Positions 1-11,514 of a DNA stretch of 64,000 nucleotides are shown piece after piece. Origin of the DNA: Punica granatum. Its lineage: Eukaryota; Streptophyta; Magnoliopsida; Myrtales; Lythraceae. The notes beneath the pieces were generated by a model. That model saw only the letters and a program-made list of their open reading frames with translations. It was not told the DNA's origin and ran no database searches. The translations under genes and the position numbers were made by a program. Location: the NCBI RefSeq assembly GCF_007655135.1, contig NC_045131.1, positions 1,798,001-1,862,000 on the forward strand, written 5' to 3'. Position 1 is the stretch's first letter, and each line of letters begins with the position of its first letter.

Positions 1-395
1 GTGGATCGCGCAGGGGTGGTCGGAGTCCGATGCACGCTCCTGACCAGAGCCAGAGGGCTGGTCTCACTCGCTTCCGGACTGCAGGTCCTGGCGAACTTCT
101 GCGGCCGACTGTATGTCCACTGCTCCTGCTGCACCACCTCTCCATCTCTGAGAAACTTCATTTCGGGTTGGGGCGAGTACTGCATCGGCCTAGGGTTGTA
201 GGCTTGACCGGACTTTGGCAGCGGTGGAGAATAGTACGAGGCTGGAGTCGAAGTTTGGTGATTCGAGTGCTTGATTTGGAGGGGCTTGCGAGATTTGGAG
301 GAGATGGAAGCCGCGGCGGAGTCCATCAGAGCCCATAGCGTGGCGTCGTCGAGGTCCTTGTCGTCGATGGAGTATGGGACTGCCGGCGAGGCCAT
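1..395 (-). CDS. N-terminal part of an unrecognised plant protein, cut by the window edge
   Basis: A minus-strand frame is open from an ATG at 395 to the left edge, 131 codons without a stop. The protein begins MASPAVPYSIDDKDLDDATL and continues low-complexity and rich in Ser, Pro, Gln and Thr, ending near the edge with RTPTTPARS. I do not recognise a domain; the acidic start followed by a disordered Ser/Pro-rich stretch suggests a soluble, probably nuclear or cytosolic protein whose folded part lies outside the window. There is no in-frame stop in the roughly 30 bases upstream that I read, so a longer N-terminus is possible, but the ATG context (G at +4) is good. It is divergent from ALG10, with 587 bases between the two start codons, so the two may share a promoter region. 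Confidence 0.55.
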   Translation of the reverse strand, partial: MASPAVPYSIDDKDLDDATLWALMDSAAASISSKSRKPLQIKHSNHQTSTPASYYSPPLPKSGQAYNPRPMQYSPQPEMKFLRDGEVVQQEQWTYSRPQKFARTCSPEASETSPLALVRSVHRTPTTPARS

Positions 396-982
396 GTCAC
401 GGAGATCAGTGCTGGTCGAAGCTACAGCTATAAGCTCGGGAGGAAAGGGTTTCCGGAGCAATCCCCCGCCGTCGAAGCTTCCCTGAGCTCCAGCGAACGC
501 AAAGGGGAAGGGACGAAGCTCTGGTCTGCTCCCTCTCTACTCGTCGATTTGAATTTTCCCGGTGGAGGGCCGACGAATGGTCGGATAAGAAGCCGTAAGG
601 GGATGGGCGGGAGATTTTTGATGGCGTCGGCGGGAGGAAAGTGGGCCGGAAAGCCTGTCCGATGTTGGGTTTTGAGAACTGGGCCTGGGCCCTTCGAAGC
701 GGTTCAGCCAGCATGCTTTTTCATGATCCGAACCGGACCAACCCGACCAAGAGCACTCATCTTCGTCTCTCTTCTCGGCCTACGCCTACCAGTTCAATGA
801 AACACTTCGCAGACATCAGATCAGTGAACATCTCCGAAGGTAGCTTCCTGAATTAGCAGCTTCCTCCTCGATTGAGAAGACAAAAGGTGGATGAACTTGG
901 GTTCCGTGCTCTTCTGATTAGTATTATAAGGGTCTGAACCATTTTTGGACTGCTGAGCTGAGAGAGAGAGAGAGAGAGAGAG
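396..982. promoter_or_regulatory. Divergent intergenic region between two head-to-head genes
   Basis: These 587 bases separate the start codons of a minus-strand gene (395) and ALG10 (983). They must hold both promoters and both leaders. No clear TATA box was seen on either side. A GA microsatellite (about 961-982) runs up to the ALG10 ATG, so it lies in that gene's leader. Confidence 0.5.
960..982. repeat. GA microsatellite abutting the ALG10 start codon
   Basis: About eleven GA units end directly before the ATG at 983. Because the tract is in the leader, length changes would alter the leader next to the start site. Confidence 0.9.
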
Positions 983-3900
983 ATGGGCAGGGCAGCGGTT
1001 GCAGCAATTGTGAGCTTGTGGATCGTTCCCGTGTCCATTCTGGTGAATAGCATCGTTCAAGAACCTTACATGGTAAATGGGGTGGACAAAATATTGAATT
1101 TTTGTCATAAAGTGCTCTGCTTTCTTCATATTATGTGTGAAAATCGCATGCTTGTTATTTTCTTGCAGGATGAGATCTTCCACATTCCGCAAGCTCAGCA
1201 GTACTGCAGAGGCAATTTCAGAAGTTGGGATCCCATGATCACCACCCCACCTGGCCTGTACCTTTTCTTTCCTTTTAGCATCGTCTGTTGACTGGCTGAC
1301 TGATTGGTGTTGCATTGCAATGGAAATTGATCGTTTGTGTTTTCTACCAGGAAATCATAATATTTAATGTCATTCTTTTTCTTTTTTTTTTTTGACTGCC
1401 ATGCTTCAGCTTGTAGATCATGTTAAAGTTAAGAAGATAGACATCGGACAAGAACTATGCTCTATCTGAGTGATTTCTTTTAAACCTTGATTTTTTTCCC
1501 CAATATGATATACTTTTCAGTTACATCACTGCATAATGTAATTTTATCTCTTCTGCAATCATCCTGTGCTTGTCTCTCCTTTGTGCATCTCTTCAATCCT
1601 CATTGAATTTCTACTGTATAATGGATACGTGGGAAGACAATAAAACCTTGTCATATAGGTTGACCGTGCAAAATAAATTTTCCTGCAGGTACTTTCTTTC
1701 GCTTGTCCATGCATCAATTTTCTATCCAGTCTCATTCTCGGTTGGCCAAAAATCATCATTTCCTGAGGTATGTACCACAGTTATTCTTCGGTCCACAAAC
1801 TGCGTCTTGGCAGTACTATGCAGTCTTCTCTTCTATGAAATATTTGCCATGTGGAGACCAGCAATTGATGACAGGAAAGCTACACTTTACTCGGTGATCC
1901 TGGCCCTTTATCCTCTGCAATGGTTCTTTACTTTCCTCTATTATACGGATGTTGCATCGGTGGCTGCTGTGCTCGGAATGTATCTTGCTTCTTTGAAGAA
2001 GAATTACTGCCTCAGTGCTCTGGTGAGGATTCTGACAGTTTCCAAATTTATTGCTTCCGTGGCGAAGTCTCCAATTATAAAATCTAAGCTGGTTTTAAGG
2101 ATATGTCACCCCTTGGGTGATAGAATATCTCATGATCATGAGATGGAATTTTTATTTTCAAAAGAAAAAAAAGAATTGTGCTGATCCCGTAGTTCCTATA
2201 GATGGGTTGGTTCCTTGACGATGGAGAAAGAGATGGCTTACTTTGCTCGAGGATGTTTGCAATTGTCAATTTTGTGAATTGATTTTTCATTCTGATCTGA
2301 GAAACTTTTCATTTACTTACCAAAAAACGATTGTATCATGAATGAAAACTCAATGTGGTGATATCATGTTGCAGGTGGGGGCCTTTGCAGTAATTATGCG
2401 GCAAACTAATATTATATGGGTGCTTTTTGTTGCATGCACGGGAGTTCTTGATATAATTTTTACTCCTCAAAGAGATAAAGCAAATGTGAATTATATAGAT
2501 GCACCTTTGGCGAAAGAATCTCAAGAAACTAGCAGTTATTATGCCAGTTCTGCCTCGAATTTGAGAAAACGAATAGTGACCAAGGCAGCGGATGATGTTG
2601 AACATTCTGTGCCTGGTGCAATTTTGGCTACAACCGAGATGCAAGGTAAATTGATGCTTAGTTGCTTTGTCTGGGCTTTTGCGGATTTTCTATTTTCCAT
2701 CTTGATGAGAGACTCCTAGCAGGGCCCATATTACAGGCATTAGCCCACTCATGTGACCACTGCCTTGGAGTGTTAACTAAGGAAGATTGGCATTTCCCTG
2801 TGTCAGGTCAATCGTTTATTTGTTTAGTGAACGAATTCATAATCACTCGCAGGTTCGCTTGATGAGATTAAGGTCATTTTATCAAGAGCTTGGAGTAAGA
2901 AGCTGGAGCTGTTGGTGAACTTTAGTCCCTTTGTTATGGTTTTTGCTGCTTTTCTTGCATTCGTCCGGTGGAATGGCAGCATAGTTCTCGGTATTTCCCA
3001 TCTTTCTATTCAAAATTAAAATCTAATGGCGCCATTTGCTTCTTACTCTGCCTTCCTCGTATTGCAGGGGCAAAAGAGGCTCACACAGTTTCTCTGCATT
3101 TTGCTCAGATAATGTACTTCAGTCTCGTTTCTGTGCTAGCAATGGCTCCTGTGCACTTCACAATGGGTCAAGCTGCAGATCTTTTCAAGTCCTTCTGGAA
3201 GAATAAGCCTCTAAGTTTCATCATTTGTATTGCTGCTCTTGTTGCTGGCTTTATCTCCGTGCACTTTTTCAGGTCAGGTCAGTCGACAATCTGCAATTCT
3301 AAGCATATTAATTAATTTAGGGATCTTGTACTGTTTTGGCTACATCTAATCTTGAGTTTAACTTTCTAGAGAACTGAAAGCTACAAAATTTTGTGCTTAA
3401 CGTTTTGTGAGATATATATATAAAAGTCAAGACTCGTGACCTCTTGGTCACGTGGGATGGCTATTCTGTTCTATTTTTTCATCCCTGACATGAAGTGAGT
3501 TCATTTCTGAGAAAGCCTCATTTGTCTCACTTGTTTTGTATTTGCAGCATAGCTCATCCTTATCTTCTAGCTGACAATCGACACTATCCCTTTTACCTCT
3601 GGCGGAAGGTAATTATGGCCCATTGGTTGATGAAGTATCTTCTGGTTCCAGTCTACGCTTATTCATGGTTCTCCATCTTCAGTATATTGGGTGTGTATCT
3701 CCAAATCGCCTTTACAGTGTTTGAAATATTTTATCAGACTGACTAGCATTTTCCTGTATCTTCCTTTGGCAGGGAGAGTTCAGAGGAGGATCTGGATCTT
3801 AGTATATTTCCTGGCCACTGTTGCAGTTCTTGTTCCTGCTCCATTGATCGAGTTCAGATACTGCACCATCCCATTCTACTTCCTAGTGCTCAATTCACGA

Positions 3901-4032
3901 ATTACCAATGATCGGAGTTGGCTTCTGATGGGACTCATGTACGTGCTTGTGAACGTATTCACAATGGGAATGTTCTTGTTTCGGCCATTCAAGTGGAATC
4001 ACGAACCGGGGATTCAGAGGTTTATCTGGTAG
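983..4032 (+). CDS. ALG10: Dol-P-Glc:Glc2Man9GlcNAc2-PP-Dol alpha-1,2-glucosyltransferase (ALG10)
   Basis: ALG10 adds the last, alpha-1,2-linked glucose to the lipid-linked oligosaccharide in the ER lumen, before the glycan is transferred to asparagines. Eight exons join in phase: 983-1072, 1169-1257, 1689-2022, 2375-2645, 2853-2990, 3068-3272, 3548-3690 and 3773-4032, giving 509 residues, the usual plant length. The family signature [13 protein letters not shown], with the acidic pair of the first luminal loop, opens exon 2 and is followed by [12 protein letters not shown]. Further on come [23 protein letters not shown] and [13 protein letters not shown], all typical of ALG10. Many hydrophobic stretches fit a polytopic ER membrane protein. 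The start is the first ATG and lies at the end of a GA repeat. All donors are GT and all acceptors AG. Confidence 0.95.
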
Positions 4033-4675
4033 CGGAGGCAAATATTATCAGCAAGTTTCTTTTCCTCTTTAACTGATGCTGTAGACATAGCCCTAGCAAT
4101 CAACGGGACTAGATTAGGCCGTGGAGAATGGCTAATTGTTTTACATGTTAATTTTACGATGCCGTGCCTGTCAAGTTTTCTTATTTCCTTATCAGGAAAA
4201 AGAGATTTTGAGATTTTGTTTTTGCTTTTGCTTTTATTGTGTATAACTAAAAACTTACCGCTTATTTTGTAAATCTCAAGTTGCATTACGAAAATGCCGG
4301 GCATTCTAATTTCTACCATCCTCTTGGACGGGTTCAGATACTTAATGAGAGATCGAGGATGAATTTTGAATAAAAGTAAAAGTCGAGGAGGAAAACTGAA
4401 AAACAGCTAAACGTTCAGAACCACCTCAGTTTCGTATAATCGTCTTCACTCTGGTTGCGTTTGGTACATTATCATTTGAGATTATTGGTAATTTAAATTT
4501 GCATTGAGATAAATTCTTACTTTTTTATCATTTGAGATTATAAGTAATTTGGATTTGCATTGAGGTAAATTTTCACTTTTAAAATTATCGGTAATGTTTA
4601 TTATCATGTTTGGGATGAATTAATAATATTATATATTATTGGTAATCTTGCTGGCAATACATAGACACCTCTTAG

Positions 4676-5019
4676 TCTTTGTTTATGAATAGAATGGAGT
4701 TTAACTCCACTCCATTCTGATTATAAATAATTATATTTATTTGGAATTATAATGATTATGTTGTTGAATTATGAGAAAAAGTGGGAAAAAGTGAAAAAAA
4801 AATAATGAATAGTTGAGAGAACGCAATGATTGTGTTATTGAATTGTGAAAAAAGCAATGAATAATTAAGAGAATTTAATATTAAAAATTGAATTAAATGG
4901 TAGTTAAGATAAAAAATTTGAAGAAAAATGAAAAAAGTAATAATTGTATTGTTGAATTAAAGATAACTGAAGTTAAGAGGAGTAGAGTAAAAAAAATTAC
5001 TTCATTCTCAAATAAAGCC
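4676..5019 (+). mobile_element. MITE, family copy A
   Basis: About 340 bases, AT-rich, non-coding. The left end TCTTTGTTTATGAATAGAAT is similar to the reverse complement of the right end (GGCTTTATTTGAGAATGAAG), forming imperfect terminal inverted repeats. The interior carries phrases such as AATGATTATGTTGTTGAATT and TTGAGAGAA that recur in copies B and C. No reading frame. Boundaries are approximate and no target-site duplication was fixed. Confidence 0.65.
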
Positions 5020-5153
5020 TAAATTACTAATTGAGTGGGAAAGTGAATTATTTTAACATTTAAATTATCAGTAATATACTTCAATTAAAATGTTAATCTA
5101 GTGGGCCCGGAGAATTTAAAATTGAATTCCTGGTAATCCATGTGAATTATTGA

Positions 5154-5468
5154 CGTTTGGTATGTGGGAATTTATGTGAAATCTTAAAAAATTGATTTAA
5201 GATTGTAATGATTATGTTGTTAAATTATGAAGAAAAAAAGTGAAAAAATAATGAATATTTGAGAAAAAATAATGATTGTGTTGTTGAATTGTAAAAATAA
5301 TAATAAAATAATTGAGAGAATTTAATATTAAAAATTAAATTAAATTGTATAAAAAATTAAAAAATTATTATTATTATTATTATTATTGAATCGAAGATTA
5401 TTAAAGTTAGAAAATTAAAGTTAGAAGTGAAATAGAATTAAAAAAATTTTAATGCGACAAATAAGGCC
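5154..5468 (+). mobile_element. MITE, family copy B
   Basis: About 315 bases in the same orientation as copy A, 135 bases away. It shares AATGATTATGTTGTTAAATT, AATGATTGTGTTGTTGAATT and GAGAATTTAATATTAAAAAT with copy A. Left end CGTTTGGTATGTGGGAATTT; right end is an imperfect inverse. It contains an internal ATT microsatellite. Confidence 0.6.
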
Positions 5469-5584
5469 TTAATTACAGATGCTTCGCTGACTCCGACCAA
5501 TAAAGCTGCTTCCTTTGCTCATCAATGGATCCTCGTTGACCCTTTTATTTCTTCTCTGCAACTTCACCAGAAAGAGAGAAGGGA

Positions 5585-6804
5585 ATGTTGAACCCCAGGG
5601 TTCGAGCTCTGATACGGTCAAGAAAGTGGGCGAAGAAGGACTGGGCGATCGCCGCCGTCGGGTTATCCATCATCCTCGTCGCTCTCTATTCACTCACCGG
5701 TTCTCTTCGCCGAGCTCCGTTGCCCTATGATCTCACCCCTACAGCTGCTCTGGTGGAGCTGACCTTGCTACGCAATGCCAGGGACTTGGGCGCACGTACT
5801 TCTCCCCTATCGCATCTCTCCCCACCATTGACACTTCTCTTTTGCCCTACTTACAGTGATGGAGGTTTGATTGTATTGCTGAAGAATGTCTCAAGCTATC
5901 ATTTTTTCTGTGTTTGCAGTTTGTCTGGACGGAAGTGCCCCCGGATACCACTTTCAGAGGGGCTACGGATCTGGCTCCAGCAATTGGGTTATCCACATTG
6001 AGGTTAATCTGTGATTCCATATTGTTGTCAGATTGATTCGGTTGGAGCAAAAGAAATGCTCTGACTTGATAGTGTCTCTCTGCGATGGTGATCAAGCCTG
6101 GATTTTTAATGAACTAGTGTTAGTCTGTTGAAGAAATGTAGTCCTCCTGAGCTTAGAGGGAAGAACAGTAGCTGGGTTTTGCTTCGGATGCTATCTTGAT
6201 TACTGACATGGTTATTCATATGCTTATGCATGGGGTGCTCCGTATATGTTATAGGGCGGTGGTTGGTGCGATAGCCTTTCCTCTTGCTCTTCCAGGGCAG
6301 GAACAGCATTAGGCTCTTCAAAGTACATGGACAAGCAAGTTCCTTTTTCTGGAATTTTGAGTAATCAACCCTCTGAAAATCCCGGTGCGTATCTTCTCCT
6401 CTTCTCAAATTACATTGTCAAAGCATTTTGTCTATGTTGGTAAGAAAAAATATTTGTGGCTAAATCTACAGAAGAAGAGCAGCTGTTCAGTCCGCTACAG
6501 CTAAAACTGTTACTAAAAGAATTTGAAAAGAATTTGGACTTTTTCCATTTATTGAGATTGTTAACATTGAACTGTTTGGTCAATTGAATCGAGGGTGTTA
6601 TTCGTCCCATCTCGTTTATTGCTCCAATAACATCATAACTATAATTTTTCAGATTTCTTTAACTGGAACAGAGTCAAGATACGCTATTGTGATGGTGCAT
6701 CTCTTGCTGGCCATCCTGAAAGTGAGCTGAAGGTAGGAAAACCCTTTGGTTATGTATGCGCTCTTCTTGACAGTGAAGAATTCTGGAAGTTCCTTCTCAC
6801 TGCA

Positions 6805-6844
<40 letters not shown>

Positions 6845-8842
6845 GGGGGAGAGAGAGAGAGCAAACTAACCATCTTTTCATCTCTCCTCTAATACTCTTT
6901 CACAGGGACACAGACTCTTTTTCAGAGGCCAGCTCATCTGGAAAGCAATTATGGATGAACTCTTGTCAGCAGGCATGTCTGGTGCAAAACAGGTAACTTC
7001 CCAATATATCCTTAAATGGTGTTTATATTTTCTAGGGATGTCAATCAAGTTTTAATCAGGAAACACCTAAAGTTATAAGCTGGCATATTCTTGCTTTTAA
7101 TTACCAGTACTGCAAATGGTTTGGAGCACCATTGTTTGTGGTAAAATGATTGTTTTACTCATGTGCTATGCCTTTAGAGCCATATTGGAGCATGATGTCT
7201 CTTAGTTGCCTGAACTCCTTACCATATAGTATTGCAGAAAGGAGACTCATGAATACATCATACCATGAATTATTGGTCCTTATCATAAATTCAATGACCT
7301 GCAGGCTCTTCTTTCAGGATGTTCTGCTGGAGGGTTAGCCACTCTTATTCATTGTGATGACTTTAGGGAACTACTTCCAAAGGTTACAACAGTCAAGTGT
7401 CTTGCTGATGCAGGTTTTTTTCTCGATGAGTATGTCCTTGCTATGCACTTCTTTCTTCACAGTACTTTAGCTTTGTCCCGCTACTCTCGGATATATCTGA
7501 CATGGCATTATATCTTGCGGCCAGTTTCTCTTTTGTGAAGTGAGCTTGTAAAAGTCAACTCTAGCATCAACTCATGCTTATCAAACAGTAACTGGTCTAA
7601 ATTAATGTTGAAGCAAATGCATGCTCAGTCCTAGTGAATCAGTTGTTTTGCTTGTCTGTTGATGATTAGTTGGCTTTTGTGCCTTCAGATAGTGACGCTG
7701 TCATTGTTATTGTCAGCTAACTTCTTTTTTCTGTGTCATTTTATTTTGTTTATCTATTTCAGGAAAGATATAAGTGGAAACAGAACTATGAGGTCTTTCT
7801 ATCACAACGTTGTCCAACTTCAGGTTGGCATTGATGATATACGGTCCCTTGCTATCAATATGCAAGCTGATAAGATTTCTTGGTGGGGACCACCCTTCTC
7901 CTGGTTGAGAACATCTTTTCACTGATTTCTTATTATATCTTTTGCTTTCAGGGTGTAGCAAAAAGCCTGAACCAGGATTGTGTTACAAAGACGGAACCCT
8001 CTAAGGCAGGCTAGTTCTTTCTTGGCTATGTATATTGTGTCCCTTAGTGAATGCTTTCTCCCCTCCTATTGTTATGTTTCTTCACTAATGCTGATATTTC
8101 CTTTCCAAAATGCAATGCCAGTGTATGTTTCCTGAAGAAATTGTTAAACATATAAGAACCCCAGTTTTCCTCGTCAACCCAGCCTATGATTTTTGGCAGG
8201 TGATTTCTCTGACGAGATCGCAGCTGTTTACTGAAATTTTTGCACCCAACCCTGTGTTTAATAAGTGTCATAAATTTCCAGATACAACACATCTTGGTGC
8301 CACAAACTTCAGATCCTAATAGAAACTGGCAAGCCTGCAGACTGAATATACGTGCCTGCAGTCCTAGCCTACTGGAAGTTCTACAAGGTAATTTTGGTTT
8401 TTTGGCATTTGATCTGATTTTCTTCCTTTTCTTGTTTAGTATTTTTTGAGATCTTGTATGTTGTTCACGAGCAGGGTTCCGTGGTTCCCTGTTAAAGGCA
8501 CTGAGTGAGCTTCAAGAAATTAAGGAATCGGGATTGTTCATAAATTCTTGTTTTATTCACTGCCAGACATGGCTTACTGAGACATGGCACTCACAAAATT
8601 CCCCGAGAATTAATACCAAGGCAAGTGCAAAGTTTGTGTATCATTTCATATTATGAAAGTGTTAATAAAATTCTTGACTACCATGCTTAGTGATGAGGCT
8701 TTCTGTGCGTGTGCTTTGAATTGCTTCGTTGCAGACAATTGCAGAGTCAGTTGGGGATTGGTACTTTAACCGGAAAGAAGTGAAGCGAATTGACTGTCCA
8801 TATCCTTGCAATCCTTCTTGCTACAATATGGTTTTCGGTTGA
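5585..8842 (+). CDS. Pectin acetylesterase (PAE/Notum-type carbohydrate esterase)
   Basis: This enzyme removes acetyl groups from pectin in the cell wall. Twelve exons join in phase: 5585-5795, 5920-6002, 6255-6384, 6653-6732, 6906-6992, 7305-7429, 7763-7823, 7952-8005, 8122-8199, 8282-8387, 8475-8620 and 8735-8842, giving 422 residues, normal for the family. A single membrane segment near residues 20-38 ([17 protein letters not shown]) acts as signal anchor. The GGGWC oxyanion motif opens exon 3. The catalytic triad is visible: Ser204 in GCSAGG, Asp300 in NPAYDFWQ and His367 in FIHCQTW. Cysteines near the C-terminus ([10 protein letters not shown]) fit the disulfide-rich family tail. Introns 8 and 11 begin with GC rather than GT. 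Intron 4 holds a 37-base G run. Which Arabidopsis PAE it matches best I cannot say. Confidence 0.95.
6807..6843. repeat. 37-base poly-G tract inside a pectin acetylesterase intron
   Basis: Thirty-seven consecutive G, then AGGGGGA and a GA run, lie in the intron 6733-6905, so the transcript would carry poly-G. Homopolymer length in assemblies is unreliable. Confidence 0.9.
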
Positions 8843-11514
8843 AGGTTCTGGAGAACTCGAAATACTTGTCTCTCGGATTTTTCGGGCCATCAATCGGAAC
8901 TCATTGCCAGAGAAGTGTGGTCACAGCACGTGAAAGGTCTTGATGTAATTTGTTCTATTGTCTTTCCTCTTGAATCCTGTGTTACTAGATCATAGGGAAT
9001 TGTAGTGGAATGATTGATCGAAGTTCTGTATCTTACCCACTTGAACTCCATCAATGATCTTGAAATATATATAAAGAGATCTCAAGAGTCAATCTTCGCC
9101 GAACCTTGCAGCGTTTTATTCTCAGCTGTCTTCCCTTTTGATCTATTTTGAGTAGCTCGAGCATGCTGTCTTGCCCAATGTCATTTCACGATAGCTCAGC
9201 CTATCTGTACATGAAGGATAGTTTCTAGTTTCGGTCGAAAACAGCATCTTCCAAGGAGCAATCGCGTATTTACCAAGGAAACCAGGATGCTAAAGGAACA
9301 GCTCTGCAAAACCAAACACCATCCCAAGTCGATGTTGGTTGTATTTGAACCCACTCAAACCGACATTCAATATCGTTTCCTGCATCGGCCGTTAGTTTTT
9401 CGTGTAATACAAACATGGTTCCCCAACCCGGGGATACCGCATGAGCATTCCCAACTTAAATTTGAAGGTTAAGATGGAGGAAGAGAGCATCTCAGGTTTT
9501 TTTTAATTTTAAGTCGGAGTTAAAAATAAAAATTTTATCTTTATGATAATGTTAAAAAAGAAAGAAAATTGAATAGATTCTCAATATCATGGGAGATCCG
9601 TCCGTCAGGTGGGCTGCAGCCAATGAATCTTTTCACATTTCTTCTCTCACAACCGAACCATCACTGTCACCAACCCGTAACTTCTGTTCCCTGCCCCTCA
9701 TAATTAAATTAATATAGGTCACGAGATACTACGGTAAACCTAAACCACCTCCTGTGGTCCCTAACTCCGCTTAGGCCGATCCTAATCATATCGGATAAAT
9801 CTCATTCAATGCCCAAGTCTAGAGGATCTGATGACACTTGTATGGTGCCACGAAATATCCTAAACTTAGATAATAGAGTTCTCAGTTATGTGCATGGCTT
9901 GAGTTTATGTACACTGAACTTTTATAGCTCGTCGAGAATCCTTTTCGTACAAACCACGGGAAGATTGGACAGCCGAAATGCTAGACTGTATCTGCAGTTG
10001 TGATCAGAGGGTTCTGAGGGAGGGAGAGATTGCTTGGAACATTAGTAGTGGTGATGCGCCACGCATCATGCATGCGTCTCACTTTGAAAACTTCAGAAGC
10101 CAACAGTTTCATTAAATAGGGCTTCGCCTACACTACCCAAAAAAAAAAAGAAAAAAAAAAAAAAGGAAGATAGGGCCTGCCTAACCTTTTTTGTTTCTTT
10201 GCTGCCAATTTCCATAAAAGAAAGTAAAACCTTCTCCTTTCAGGAATAGAATTCCAATCTAATCCAAAACCTCAAACCCAACTCTACTTTTTTGTCGTCT
10301 TCCTCTCGTCATGATCCTTTCTTTTGGCGTGACCACTCAGTTTATTGGATAAGGTTAATTTTTACAAAGATATTAACTTAACTTGAATATTCTGAATTCC
10401 AACGCCACATATAAAATCTATTTGCATGAGTGTTTTTTTTTTTAAACTGCATTAAATCTCGAAGTTTATCAGTTTCTGCTTTTATTAATTTTTATATATT
10501 TTTATCTATATATTAAATTGGCAGAAGTAAAAAGAGATGACATTGCAGATCTTGTCAAGGACCCATCTGGAAATTTAGAATATCATTTGGGGGGCAAAGT
10601 CAGAAGGCTGACCCTTTTTTTTCTTTTTTTAATTCCTCTAAGTCCATAAAGCCTGTTTGAGATCTTATTAATAAAAAAAAAAAAAAAGGCTTTGGGAGGT
10701 CAAATAAAGCTATGGCCAGGATAAGAAGGTAAACCGAATTATAACCAAAAAACGCGTGCAAATGATGTTTTTGTTTGACTATCCCCATCACCCCATAATT
10801 ATATTGATAATAATGCCTTTAGAGTCTTGTCGCACTGAGCGGCCGAAATTATCATGTCATTAGAATTTTAATCACCATCAATTTATATGTGACAGACACG
10901 ATCAATGAGAATATGATAAATTAAGTTCTCGATACGACAGGTTTTGCTAGATATTACACTCACTGAAATCACGAGGAAATCATACATGTACATCTGTCCC
11001 GAGTATCTCTCCCGTAAGAACCATGCATATAGGCAAGAGGAGGAATCAAATTCGAATTGATAGGGGTAGAGCGTGGACTGTCCCTATTATACCGGATTTG
11101 GTAAGGTTCCTATACGAGACTGTGGGCGCAATGGTCCTCCTAGATGAAAAACATTGGAACATTTTGACTTTTATCTCATAGCAAGCCAATTTCAACACCA
11201 AATTGTGGAAAGATTCCTAATCTCATTTTCATCAGCTTAGTTGCATTCTGATGTTGATGGCCCTGTGTGTTTGCAAAGATCAAAATTCTGATTCCTAAAG
11301 GAATTTCCTAGAGAGGAATATGAGCATTTGACATTATGCGCTAAGATATCCGATACAAAAATCAATACCTGAAAATTACCGGAATAACCCGTGAAATCCT
11401 AACAGATACTTAAGCAAAATTGAATTTGAAGAGTTAAAAAAAGGGCATACTTTTTTTTTCCTTTTTTTTTTTGTGCCTTGTATTTACTTTCCACAATCAA
11501 CCACATTTACACAA
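8843..11514. other. Intergenic spacer without visible gene
   Basis: Between the pectin acetylesterase and the PP2C, two convergent genes, I see only 3' untranslated sequence at each end, homopolymer A/T runs, and one short poly(A) insertion with imperfect target-site duplication (10116-10183). Open frames here are short and match nothing I know. Confidence 0.6.
10116..10183 (+). mobile_element. Short poly(A)-tailed retroposon insertion with imperfect TSD
   Basis: ATAGGGCTTCGCCTA (10116-10130) and ATAGGGCCTGCCTA (10170-10183) flank CACTACCC followed by a long A run. This fits an extremely 5'-truncated LINE-type insertion that has since mutated. Confidence 0.5.

Larger units (their letters stand above)
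4033..5584. other. AT-rich spacer with two MITE copies
   Basis: No gene is visible. The first 300 bases hold the ALG10 3' untranslated region. The rest is strongly AT-rich and is mostly two related MITE copies (4676-5019 and 5154-5468), plus short repeats of the phrase ATCATTTGAGATTAT around 4470-4550 and an ATT microsatellite near 5366-5388. Confidence 0.7.
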
